Shown here in pieces: positions 1 through 8,502 of a DNA stretch of 64,000 bases. Position 1 is the stretch's first letter; each line of letters opens with the position of its first letter. The DNA lies in contig NZ_AOGZ02000014.1 of assembly GCF_000332515.2 (NCBI RefSeq), positions 2,000,001 to 2,064,000 of the forward strand. Reading direction: 5' to 3'. Both the position numbers and the translations under genes were made by a program. The notes under the pieces were generated by a model. That model searched no databases. It had not been told where the DNA came from and saw nothing but the letters and a program-made list of their open reading frames with translations. This stretch comes from Leptospira wolbachii serovar Codice str. CDC (lineage in GTDB: Bacteria; Spirochaetota; Leptospiria; Leptospirales; Leptospiraceae).

Positions 1-1
1 G

Positions 2-55
2 TCATTGGATGAATTATACCGAATGGCAGAAAGTTTGATCCCCGCTCCTAAATGA
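2..55 (+). CDS. 3' end of an upstream gene (partial)
   Basis: An open frame enters from the left edge and stops at TGA 53-55. Its last 17 residues read SLDELYRMAESLIPAPK. The stop overlaps the ATG of the TonB receptor gene as ATGA, which is the usual sign of translational coupling, so the two genes probably share an operon. Too little is visible to assign a family. Confidence 0.6.
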   Translation, partial: SLDELYRMAESLIPAPK

Positions 56-2712
56 AACAATCGCACTTCCATTTATTTATATTATTCATTTTGTTTGGTT
101 GGTATCATCCCACCTTAGCAGATGGTAATATAGAAGTTATATTTCAAATTGTAAAATCCAATTCAGGAAAACCAGTCACCAACGCCGTAGTCATTTCTAA
201 AAAAGGAAAAACTAGTGGAGTTTCGAATGAAGAGGGAATCGCCAAACTTCGGTTTCCCGAACCAGGATACTATGAAATCAAAGTATCCACCGCAGACAGA
301 ACTGAATCTCTATTTCGAGAAGTTCGGTTCAAGGGCCAAATCATTTTGGTTACTATATCTGAATCAAATTTAGCGGGAATTTTAGTCAGTGGAGAAAGGG
401 ATAAAACTCCACTTTCAAGGTACGGTCTCGTCCAGGAAGAGATCAAACGACTTCCCGGAGTGTCTGGTGATTCCTTAAAGGCACTTCAAACCATTCCTGG
501 TGTTGTGATTGGTGCTCCCGTGGGAATTCTACCATCGGTGTTTACAAACATTGGGACCAATTTACTGACAGGAAATCCTTATTCCAATAGTGAAAGGGGA
601 GACTTGTCACTTCGCGGTGGAGGTACAAGACAAAACCAATATTACTTCGATGGATTTCCCCTTCCGTATCCTTTCCATTTGGGAAACCAATCTTCAGTTC
701 TCAATAACAATCTTATCAAATCTTTTGATGTTTTTACTGGCGCTTTTCCAGCTAAATATGGTTATGCGACCGGAGGAATTATCGCCATAGAAGGAACCGA
801 CCGTGTGGATGAAAACAAAACTATAATTAATACAAATTTGTTTTTATCAGATGTTTATAACCAATCTAAAATCCTCCCAGGCCTCGCCATGATTAGTTCT
901 GGTAGAAAAAATTATCCGAACTTAGTTCTATTACAAGTCTACCCGAAGGGAATTCCGGAAGATGCAAAATATGCGGAATACCAAGACTACCAATGGAAAC
1001 TAATTTGGGATATCAATTCGGAACATCGTCTGTCCATCCAAACTTTTGGAACCAGGGATAGACAAGCCTATACCAAAGCCCAGGCTGATTTGGAAAGGGG
1101 AGGAGAGGATCCGCGCCCGCCGACTGGCCTCGACCGGATGTTTCGAACCGATGCGATTCGTTATATATGGAAAGGAAAAACCTTTCGAAATACTTTGTCT
1201 TATTCTCGAACTTCGTTTAATGAATTTTTTGAACTCAGGTTTACCAATCCACTGACGGCAGAAAATATCTTTGGCTTACAGAATAGAACCGCCGATTCCA
1301 TTACCTATGTTCACAATGCTTTCGAATGGGAAATCTGGGAAGAACATCTCAAACTGGAAGCAGGGGTACAAGGTAGGTTTCGAGAAACCACTTTAAAGGG
1401 AGAAAATATTTCTTCTTACAACCGATTATTCTATAATGTATTTAATGATCTTTTGAATTCCAACGCGGCCTTCCGATCTGTGATTGATGGAGATCGGATT
1501 CGTTATCGTGAAAAATCTGCCTATGCAGAACTTCCATTTAAATATGGCGGATTTCGCCTAACACCCGGTGCCCGCGTTGACAATTATTCTGGAAGTAACG
1601 AAACCAATTTGGCTCCCCGGATCACCGGAGGGTACCTCTTTGAATCCACAAAAACTGGATTTATGGCGGGGCATGGAATTCATTACAATGCTCCTGTTTC
1701 CGTGGAAGCTCTGTCTGCCAAGTCAGGAAATCCTAATCTCTTTATGGAGAGAGCCGAACACAATTCTATTGGTGTGAGTCAGGAGTTTGCAAACAACTGG
1801 CAAATCAAAGTCGAGGGCTTTCGCAATATCTTTCAAAATATCATTGTCCCTGATACTTTTATTGTCGATCCCTATGCTTTGAATAATGACACTCGGATTT
1901 TTGTGAATGAAACAGCCAAGGTTCTCGCCAATCCTGTCACACCCAAAAATCTAAACTATTCCAACGCAGGGTATGGCCATTCGGAAGGCATTGAGATTTT
2001 TATCAAAAAAACCAAAGATCCAAGAGAACAGTCAGGATTATTTGGCTGGATTTCTTACACCAACTCCATCACCAAACGAATCAATAACCAATCTCGGATG
2101 AACAGTGATGAATCTAGAAATAGAAACTTACTCAATAATTCTAGAACCCTTCTCGCGCAAGGGAAGATGGGAACAAACTATATCAATTATTATGATGATA
2201 ATAATTTGGAAGTGATCTACAATAATGACAAAGAGCAGTTATATGATTTGGACAGAACTCATATTCTCAACATTGTATTTGGTTATAAATTCAATCCGGA
2301 GTGGATGGTGGGCGGAAGGTTTCGCTATTTTTCAGGAACTCCTTACACTCCCATTACAAGTGCTACACGGGCAAACCAAGCGGCCACTTTCGGCTTGAAC
2401 TTATATTTTCCGAACTATTCTGGAAATTATAACAGCGATCGATTTTTACCCTTCCACCAATTTGATTTGCGTATTGATCGAATTGAAAATTATTCCTGGG
2501 GTTATATCAATACCTACATTGAGTTTGTGAATTTCTATGGCCGTCGTAACCAAGCTGGGTTTGAATTTGATAATACAAAAAATTATCAGAGAAACCAAAA
2601 CCCCGCACCAACTTATGATACAGTCAATTCTCCATTCATCATTTCCCAAACACCAAACGGAAAAATGGCAATCATTCCTCTGATTAATATTGGAATGGAG
2701 GTACGGTTTTGA
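52..2712 (+). CDS. TonB-dependent outer-membrane receptor
   Basis: 886-residue outer-membrane receptor that probably imports a metal chelate or other large solute using TonB energy. A signal peptide covers about residues 1-24. A carboxypeptidase-regulatory-like beta-sandwich follows (about 28-105, with TNAVV and GVSNEEG). The plug domain lies near 110-270 and includes DLSLRGGG and YYFDGFPLPYPFHLG. The rest is a long barrel with aromatic-rich strands and a terminal phenylalanine (GMEVRF), typical of BamA-assembled barrels. The start overlaps the preceding stop (ATGA) and the stop overlaps the TTG start of the downstream lipoprotein, so three genes appear coupled. The substrate cannot be read from the sequence. 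Family call is firm; ligand unknown. Confidence 0.88.
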   Translation: MKQSHFHLFILFILFGWYHPTLADGNIEVIFQIVKSNSGKPVTNAVVISKKGKTSGVSNEEGIAKLRFPEPGYYEIKVSTADRTESLFREVRFKGQIILVTISESNLAGILVSGERDKTPLSRYGLVQEEIKRLPGVSGDSLKALQTIPGVVIGAPVGILPSVFTNIGTNLLTGNPYSNSERGDLSLRGGGTRQNQYYFDGFPLPYPFHLGNQSSVLNNNLIKSFDVFTGAFPAKYGYATGGIIAIEGTDRVDENKTIINTNLFLSDVYNQSKILPGLAMISSGRKNYPNLVLLQVYPKGIPEDAKYAEYQDYQWKLIWDINSEHRLSIQTFGTRDRQAYTKAQADLERGGEDPRPPTGLDRMFRTDAIRYIWKGKTFRNTLSYSRTSFNEFFELRFTNPLTAENIFGLQNRTADSITYVHNAFEWEIWEEHLKLEAGVQGRFRETTLKGENISSYNRLFYNVFNDLLNSNAAFRSVIDGDRIRYREKSAYAELPFKYGGFRLTPGARVDNYSGSNETNLAPRITGGYLFESTKTGFMAGHGIHYNAPVSVEALSAKSGNPNLFMERAEHNSIGVSQEFANNWQIKVEGFRNIFQNIIVPDTFIVDPYALNNDTRIFVNETAKVLANPVTPKNLNYSNAGYGHSEGIEIFIKKTKDPREQSGLFGWISYTNSITKRINNQSRMNSDESRNRNLLNNSRTLLAQGKMGTNYINYYDDNNLEVIYNNDKEQLYDLDRTHILNIVFGYKFNPEWMVGGRFRYFSGTPYTPITSATRANQAATFGLNLYFPNYSGNYNSDRFLPFHQFDLRIDRIENYSWGYINTYIEFVNFYGRRNQAGFEFDNTKNYQRNQNPAPTYDTVNSPFIISQTPNGKMAIIPLINIGMEVRF

Positions 2713-3356
2713 ACAGAATTCTTATCGGATTTAGTTTGATTCTTTCTTTGGTGTCTTGTTTTGAAAGCGGGAAGGAAGTGAAAAAAAAAGAAGAAGATAA
2801 ACAAACCTTGTATCTGACTACATTATATTTGGTTCGGGAGTCCGGAAATTGTATCAAAACCAATACTTCCTTACCAACAAACAACCAATTTTGTAGCAGG
2901 CGGCCTTTAGGAGTTTGTTCTGTGAATCAACTCATCCTCACACAAGGGGAAGTAAATGTGATTTTAAATGAAGTTAAGAACATTCAAACAAGAACTGTCG
3001 ATTGCCAAGAATCCATCCTTCAGTCGGGAATTCTAATCGCTAAGGCAACGACTACAATGGAAATCGATACCTTAAAATCTCAATATACATTTCGTGTTGT
3101 TGAGAGCTGTGAATTAGAAGGATTCCAAGTAGCAAATGGGACCAGGTTTGCCAATTTTACAGAGATTCAATGGTTGGAGTCTGCTCGAGGTAAAATAGCT
3201 AAAGCAGCCAAATCCGTTGCAGCCAATGGATTTTTACCACAAGCTAATCGTGATCGCGCTAACAGCTGTTTGAATTTGGAGTTTAAGGATTGGGAAAAAG
3301 ATCTCGCACAAGGAAATCTTGAAAATAAAATCTTGGTCGAAATCAATCATCCATAA
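2709..3356 (+). CDS. Lipoprotein coupled to the TonB receptor
   Basis: 215-residue predicted lipoprotein. The N-terminus MNRILIGFSLILSLVSC is a signal peptide ending in a spirochaete-type lipobox, with the lipidated cysteine at residue 17, followed by a charged Lys/Glu stretch (EVKKKEEDK). The mature part has several cysteines, as in an exported disulfide-bonded protein. The TTG start at 2709 is supported by GGAGG at 2697-2701, 7 nt upstream. It overlaps the receptor stop by 4 nt, so it is likely co-translated with the receptor and may assist it at the cell surface; that role is inferred from position only. I do not recognise a domain family. Confidence 0.75.
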   Translation: MNRILIGFSLILSLVSCFESGKEVKKKEEDKQTLYLTTLYLVRESGNCIKTNTSLPTNNQFCSRRPLGVCSVNQLILTQGEVNVILNEVKNIQTRTVDCQESILQSGILIAKATTTMEIDTLKSQYTFRVVESCELEGFQVANGTRFANFTEIQWLESARGKIAKAAKSVAANGFLPQANRDRANSCLNLEFKDWEKDLAQGNLENKILVEINHP

Positions 3357-3426
3357 ATTCAAAATCCGCTTTCCTTAACCTTGGCATCTTACATTTTGTC
3401 TTTAATCCAAAGGAAATTGAATTATT

Positions 3427-5103
3427 ATGACTTTGAATCGATACAGCCGCACTCTTACCCAAGATGAATCCCTCCCAGCCTCCCAAGCAATGATCATTGG
3501 CTCTGGAGTTCCTTATGAAGATTTAAATAAACCTTTCATCGGAATTGGAAGTACTGGATTTGATGGAAATCCTTGTAATATGCACCTAACCACTCTTTCT
3601 GCTCTGCAAAAGAAAAGTGTTTTGGATACAAAACAAATGGTTGGTTTACTCTTTAATACCATCGGTGTGAGTGATGGAATCACTAACGGAAATGATGGGA
3701 TGCGTTATTCCTTACCTTCTCGGGAAATCATTGCCGATTCCATTGAAACGATTGCGGGTGCTCATTATTATGATGGGATTCTCTTTACTGCAGGTTGTGA
3801 TAAAAATATGCCAGGGGCCATCATGGCAATGGCAAGACTCAATCGTCCGTCCATTATGGTTTATGGTGGAACCATCAATGGCGGGAACTACAAAGGGGAA
3901 AAATTAAATATCGTCTCTGCCTTTGAAGCTTATGGAAAAAAAATTAACGGCAAAATCACGGAAGATGATTTTAAAGAAGTGATTAAAAATTCCTGCCCGG
4001 GCCCTGGAGCTTGTGGGGGAATGTATACCGCAAACACTATGGCAACGGCCATCGAAGTGATGGGAATGAGTTTGCCTTATAGTTCTTCTTCTCCTGCGCG
4101 CAGTGAAGAAAAAAAGAAAGAATGTATGAATATTGGAAAGTATATGTACAATCTTTTAGAAAAAGATATCAAACCTTCCGACATCATCACTCCTAAATCT
4201 ATATTGAATGCACTTCGTGTGGTGACCATTCTGGGTGGTTCCACCAACGCTGCATTACATATGATTGCCATTGCAAGAACTATGGGTATCCCTCTCGACT
4301 TAGAACAAATTCAAAAAGTAACTGATACAACTCCACTCCTTGCGGATATGAAACCAAGTGGTAAGTATCTCATGGAAGATCTATTTGCTATCGGTGGAAC
4401 ACCGGCGATCATGAAATTCATGTTAAGCGAAGGTTTGATTGACGGATCTTGTTTGACAGTGACTGGAAAAACAATCGCAGAAAACTTGGAAGGTCTTCCT
4501 GACCTTCCGAAAGACCAAGACCTACTTCGCCCAGTGAGTAACCCGATTAAAAAAGAAGGACACATCCAAGTTCTTTATGGCAATATCGCCAAAAAAGGGG
4601 CAGTGGCAAAAATCACAGGTCATGAAGGCGAAATGTTTGAAGGAAAAGCCATTTGTTTTGATTCCGAAGTAGAAGCAAATACGGGAATTCGTGATGGGAA
4701 AGTAAAACCAGGCCATGTGGTTGTGATTCGTTATGTAGGTCCGAAAGGGGGTCCTGGAATGCCTGAAATGTTAAAACCCACTTCTGCTATTATTGGAGCA
4801 GGCCTTGGGGACAATGTAGCCCTCATTACCGATGGTCGGTTTTCCGGGGGAAGTCACGGCTTTGTTGTGGGTCATATCACACCAGAAGCGATGGAAGGGG
4901 GGGAGTTGGCTTTTGTTCAGGATGGAGACACCATTCTCATTGATTCCCGCACGAACCAACTGGAACTCAAAATCTCCTCAGAAGAATTAGAAAAACGTAG
5001 AGCCAAATGGGTGAAACCACCATACCGCATCACCTCTGGATATCTTTGGAAGTACATCCAGATGGTAAAAGACGCAAGTACTGGTTGCCTAACAGACCGT
5101 TAG
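3427..5103 (+). CDS. ilvD: Dihydroxy-acid dehydratase
   Basis: 558-residue enzyme dehydrating 2,3-dihydroxy-isovalerate and 2,3-dihydroxy-3-methylvalerate to the 2-oxo acids in valine and isoleucine synthesis; also feeds leucine and CoA. It shows the IlvD/Edd signatures: [16 protein letters not shown] near residues 120-136 and [17 protein letters not shown] near 190-207, the cysteines being iron-sulfur ligands. The C-terminus has [12 protein letters not shown] and [16 protein letters not shown]. Length fits the cytosolic IlvD family. ATG 3427 follows AAAGGAAATTG. No leader peptide or attenuator is apparent upstream. It converges on the pirin gene across a shared hairpin. Confidence 0.96.
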   Translation: MTLNRYSRTLTQDESLPASQAMIIGSGVPYEDLNKPFIGIGSTGFDGNPCNMHLTTLSALQKKSVLDTKQMVGLLFNTIGVSDGITNGNDGMRYSLPSREIIADSIETIAGAHYYDGILFTAGCDKNMPGAIMAMARLNRPSIMVYGGTINGGNYKGEKLNIVSAFEAYGKKINGKITEDDFKEVIKNSCPGPGACGGMYTANTMATAIEVMGMSLPYSSSSPARSEEKKKECMNIGKYMYNLLEKDIKPSDIITPKSILNALRVVTILGGSTNAALHMIAIARTMGIPLDLEQIQKVTDTTPLLADMKPSGKYLMEDLFAIGGTPAIMKFMLSEGLIDGSCLTVTGKTIAENLEGLPDLPKDQDLLRPVSNPIKKEGHIQVLYGNIAKKGAVAKITGHEGEMFEGKAICFDSEVEANTGIRDGKVKPGHVVVIRYVGPKGGPGMPEMLKPTSAIIGAGLGDNVALITDGRFSGGSHGFVVGHITPEAMEGGELAFVQDGDTILIDSRTNQLELKISSEELEKRRAKWVKPPYRITSGYLWKYIQMVKDASTGCLTDR

Positions 5104-5113
5104 GCGCTTTAAG

Positions 5114-5143
5114 GAAATTCCTACTCGTTTAAGTAGGAATTTC
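5114..5143. terminator. Bidirectional hairpin between ilvD and pirin
   Basis: Perfect 12-bp stem, GAAATTCCTACT at 5114-5125 and AGTAGGAATTTC at 5132-5143, with a 6-nt loop. On the plus strand it is followed by TTCTTCTTT, so it should terminate ilvD. The pirin stop codon (TAA on the minus strand, 5129-5131) sits in the loop, so the structure also marks the 3' end of that transcript. Confidence 0.75.
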
Positions 5144-6148
5144 TTCTTTGCCGTCGGCATGTCTGGCAAATCTTCCTTTGCCGACATGAACCGGATCATA
5201 AGAATCCCAAGGCCAGCCGCCAAACTGTGTTTTACGATAGTCATCAAAAGCTTGTTGGATCTCTTCTTGTTTGTTCATCACAAAGGGTCCATATTGCACC
5301 ACAGGTTCGGCAATGGGTTTTCCTTCTAAAATCAAAATCCTACCCGCTTCAGATCCATTCTTCAAAGTCACTGCTCTATCGGATTCGAGATTATATAGAT
5401 GTTTGCCAGGGACAACTACATCATCTAAAATCAATCCTTCCCCTCGGAAGTAGTAAAGATTTCTGTTATTTCCTTTGGCACTTCCAGGGATGATAAAACT
5501 TACATCAGGATCTAAATCTAAAATATAAATTCCTACTTCGTTTTTAGGATCGCCTGCCCAGGAGTCTGGAGGCGGGTCAAGTGGTTTTTCGCCAAACAAC
5601 GATCCTGCGACCGTTTTGATTTTTACTTTTTTACCATTGGAATCACTTACGAGTTTTACAGGAATGTCTTCGTTCCAAAACATTTTGAAATGTGGATCTA
5701 CAAACTTATTTTTTGCAGGTAAATTGAGCCAAATTTGAAAGAGCTCCAAAGTATTATCACCCGATTCATTTATTAAAGGAAACATTTCTGAATGTTGGAT
5801 TCCCGCACCAGCAGTCATCCACTGAACGTCACCATCGCCATACCTTCCCGCAGCACCTTGGGAATCAGCATGATCAATGAGACCCCTTTGGACTACAGTA
5901 ACGGTTTCAAATCCGCGATGGGGGTGGCCAGGAAACCCAGGAATGGTTTCACCGTGGTACATCCTCCATCCATCTTTGCCAGCAAAGTCTTGGCCAATTT
6001 GTCTTCCTTGTAGCGAAGAGGATTCTGGGCCAAACTTTCCGTTTCCCTTGGGATAAAAATCTTCATGGTGGACACAAAACAAAAACGGATCCGATGTGGG
6101 CCATTGGAAGTCGAGTTTTTGGGCGTATACTATTGATTTGTGTTTCAT
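5129..6148 (-). CDS. Pirin family protein
   Basis: 339-residue bicupin of the pirin family, cytosolic iron-binding proteins (some act as quercetin dioxygenases, others as redox-sensing cofactors). The N-terminal cupin carries HPHRGFETVTVV and GDVQWMTAGAGIQHSEMFP, which supply the metal-binding histidines. The C-terminal cupin is less conserved. It is some 40-60 residues longer than typical pirins. The ATG is preceded by an operator-like palindrome (6157-6194) and the gene stands alone on its strand before the frameshifted OMP gene. Substrate unknown. Confidence 0.88.
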   Translation of the reverse strand: MKHKSIVYAQKLDFQWPTSDPFLFCVHHEDFYPKGNGKFGPESSSLQGRQIGQDFAGKDGWRMYHGETIPGFPGHPHRGFETVTVVQRGLIDHADSQGAAGRYGDGDVQWMTAGAGIQHSEMFPLINESGDNTLELFQIWLNLPAKNKFVDPHFKMFWNEDIPVKLVSDSNGKKVKIKTVAGSLFGEKPLDPPPDSWAGDPKNEVGIYILDLDPDVSFIIPGSAKGNNRNLYYFRGEGLILDDVVVPGKHLYNLESDRAVTLKNGSEAGRILILEGKPIAEPVVQYGPFVMNKQEEIQQAFDDYRKTQFGGWPWDSYDPVHVGKGRFARHADGKEEIPT

Positions 6149-6156
6149 GTAAAAAT

Positions 6157-6194
6157 CCTGTCTTTGCGATACCTGTCGCTATCTATAAGACAGG
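6157..6194 (-). promoter_or_regulatory. Palindromic site upstream of pirin
   Basis: Just 9 nt from the pirin start lies a nested symmetric region. The outer arms are CCTGTCTT (6157-6164) and AAGACAGG (6187-6194); inside is an imperfect 14-bp palindrome, GCGATACCTGTCGC. It could be a regulator operator for pirin or a hairpin ending the transcript of the upstream gene. No T-run follows it on the minus strand, which favours an operator. Confidence 0.4.
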
Positions 6195-6203
6195 AAATTC
6201 GAA

Positions 6204-7101
6204 TCAAAAGTTTTTCACAATAGAAACATTAGCACCGAATGATCCAAATTCTTTGGAACTTTGAGAAGAGTTGATGTTAGGAACGGAACTGAGCTCAACG
6301 GGATTTTTGCCCGGTCCCCAATTGTAGCCGCTCACTTCCGAAATACTAAAAGAAGATATCTGATAGAAACCCCCATACTTTAAACCGAAAGTGTCAAAGA
6401 ATTTCCAAACAAGTCCTATTTCATAAGATAAAGTGGCGCCACCGAGTCCCCGTGATAATCCTTCTTTGGATTGAAACATGGTTAAATCTGTTTTACTCAC
6501 AGGGGTGCTAAAAACTACTTGTTTGTTCGAATTTAATGTTCCAGTAGATGAAGTTTCAATCCCGTAGGAGGCGAGTTTTAGCTGTCCGGCAAAAACAGTT
6601 AAATCACCTATCATGTACAAGTTGAGCCAATCAGTTAAGGAAGCAACAAATCCAAAACTCATCCCATAATTTTTAGTTCTGAACTCTACGGTTCCAGTAG
6701 AAAGAGCATACCCTTCTGTTACAGATTGTTCTCCGGTTCTTAAAAATGGAAATTTCAACTGAAATGATTGAAATGGTCCTTTAGAAGATAACTCAGAATA
6801 AGAAAAACTAAATTCATTGGAACTTGTACTGGTTAGGTAGTTTAAGGGACCTACTCCAATTTTAAAACCTACTTCATTGACCCCTGAGCGAACACGATCA
6901 TTCAAATAAAGACCATTCGTACTAAAACTGGTTCGCGTGTCGTTGTAATGTTCTCCCTTTGCATAAACTAAACCGATAAAAAAATCTTCCGAGATTTGGT
7001 GTATCAGTATTTGTTTCTGTTTCGTTCTCTAGAGTTTGCGCAGAAAGAGAAACGGAAAACACGAGTAGATAAGTAATTAAATTTTTACACAAGCTTCGCA
7101 T
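6204..7101 (-). pseudogene. Outer-membrane protein gene split by a frameshift at a poly-T run
   Basis: Two minus-strand frames join into one exported protein. The first, from ATG 7101, encodes a signal peptide (MRSLCKNLITYLLVFSVSLSAQ) and runs out of frame at TAG near 6929. The second has no start before 6905 but is open from about 7029, reading FFIGLVYAKGEHYNDTRTSF and on to a beta-barrel-like C-terminus ending IVKNF. The shift maps to a run of seven T on the minus strand (7 A at 6978-6984). With six T the reading is continuous, giving a 298-residue protein with Ser/Thr-rich strands. It may be a broken gene, a phase-variable gene or a sequencing error. No named family recognised. Confidence 0.7.
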
Positions 7102-7145
7102 CAAAAAATATATACGAATTTTATAAAAATGAATCAGAAGAAAAA

Positions 7146-8369
7146 TTATAGAGGTATTGTGTTTTGTCCTAAAGTAAAAAAGAAAGTTGAACCTTTATGC
7201 AACTCACTCTCCACCCAAATCGCACTGTTGTGTTTTTCCAAAAATTCCTTACATAGAATGAGTCCAAGTCCCGTTCCAGATTCTTGTTCAGTTCCTGGGG
7301 TTGATTTTTTTTTATCCAAGCGAAATAGATTCTCAATCTGTTCTTTCTCCATTCCCACGCCCTCGTCCTTGACAAAGAATACAACGGGACTTGCATGAGT
7401 TTGAGTTTCTTCAGCTATCCCTATCACAACCTGGTGATTGGGTTTACTATATTTGATGGCATTGGAAATTAAATTTCGCACCACAGTTTCAATCATAAAC
7501 AAATCAGCAACTATCTGTAGCTTTGATGGAATTTGATTAGAAATATTCACATTCTTTTTGTTAGCTGAAAGATTTAATAGTCCGATAACTCTTTGGACAA
7601 GATCATAAAATAGAATAGGAATTGGTTGGAAACTTATAATCCCACTTTGAGAACGGGCCCAGTCCAATAGGTTTTCCAGTAGGGAATAAACCAAATCAGA
7701 GGATTCCTCTAACATCTTTAAATAATATACTCTTTCTGTTTCAGAAAAATGGGAATCTTTCTCGCTCAGGATTTTGGTAAATTCTCTTTGGGTTCCTAAG
7801 GGGCCACGTAAGTCATGAGCGATGATAGAAAAGAATTTATCTTTGGTTGCATTGAGCTCGGCCAATCGTATTGCCGATTGTTTTAGTTTATCCTCTGAAA
7901 GTTTTTGTTCTGTGATGTCTCTGATGATGGCACAATTGTATTGTTTTCCATCGTATTCAACTAAGTTTACGGTTACTTCAATGGGCACAGGTGTCCCATC
8001 TTTTCTTTTATTGATTGTCTCGATAGTGAAGGATTTACGATCTAAAATTTCTTGCCAATGAGCATTCCAACGATCCACACTAAACAACGGATCAACTTGG
8101 AACATTTTCATCGATAGTAATTCTTCTTTTGTATACCCATAGTTTTTACAGGCTGCGTCATTTACAAAAACATAGTTTCCATATTCATCTAACCAAACAA
8201 TAGCTTCTGAAATTGTATCTATGGAAAACTGTGTGAATTGGAGAGCATGAATGAGATTTGAATGTTTCGATGAAGTATCGTCACATGTTTGTCTCAACAT
8301 TTGGTTCTCTTCCTCCAAACGTTTTAGATCAGCCAATAGGGCTTCGTATGTCTTAGGTTGTAGAGACAT
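7146..8369 (-). CDS. PAS-domain sensor histidine kinase (soluble)
   Basis: 407-residue histidine kinase without membrane segments, so it probably senses a cytoplasmic signal. A short coiled coil (about 8-45) leads into a PAS domain (about 48-165, ending in the PAC-like YNCAIIRDITEQK). HisKA follows with the phospho-acceptor in FFSIIAHDLRGPLG near residue 185. The HATPase domain (about 285-403) has the N box LISNAIKYS, the G1 box VKDEGVGM and G2 GTGLGL. There is no receiver domain and no response regulator next to it, so its partner is elsewhere. The frameshifted OMP gene starts 45 nt beyond its stop on the same strand. Confidence 0.92.
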   Translation of the reverse strand: MSLQPKTYEALLADLKRLEEENQMLRQTCDDTSSKHSNLIHALQFTQFSIDTISEAIVWLDEYGNYVFVNDAACKNYGYTKEELLSMKMFQVDPLFSVDRWNAHWQEILDRKSFTIETINKRKDGTPVPIEVTVNLVEYDGKQYNCAIIRDITEQKLSEDKLKQSAIRLAELNATKDKFFSIIAHDLRGPLGTQREFTKILSEKDSHFSETERVYYLKMLEESSDLVYSLLENLLDWARSQSGIISFQPIPILFYDLVQRVIGLLNLSANKKNVNISNQIPSKLQIVADLFMIETVVRNLISNAIKYSKPNHQVVIGIAEETQTHASPVVFFVKDEGVGMEKEQIENLFRLDKKKSTPGTEQESGTGLGLILCKEFLEKHNSAIWVESELHKGSTFFFTLGQNTIPL

Positions 8370-8502
8370 GGATTAATGATAAAATATAATCTTGGAAATA
8401 AAATGCCAAGAACTAAGTGTTGGGATGCGTTTATTTCGTTTGGCTAGAAACTGACTTGACTTGCGGAGTTTTCCTAGATAGACCTAGACTCCCTGAAACT
8501 AT

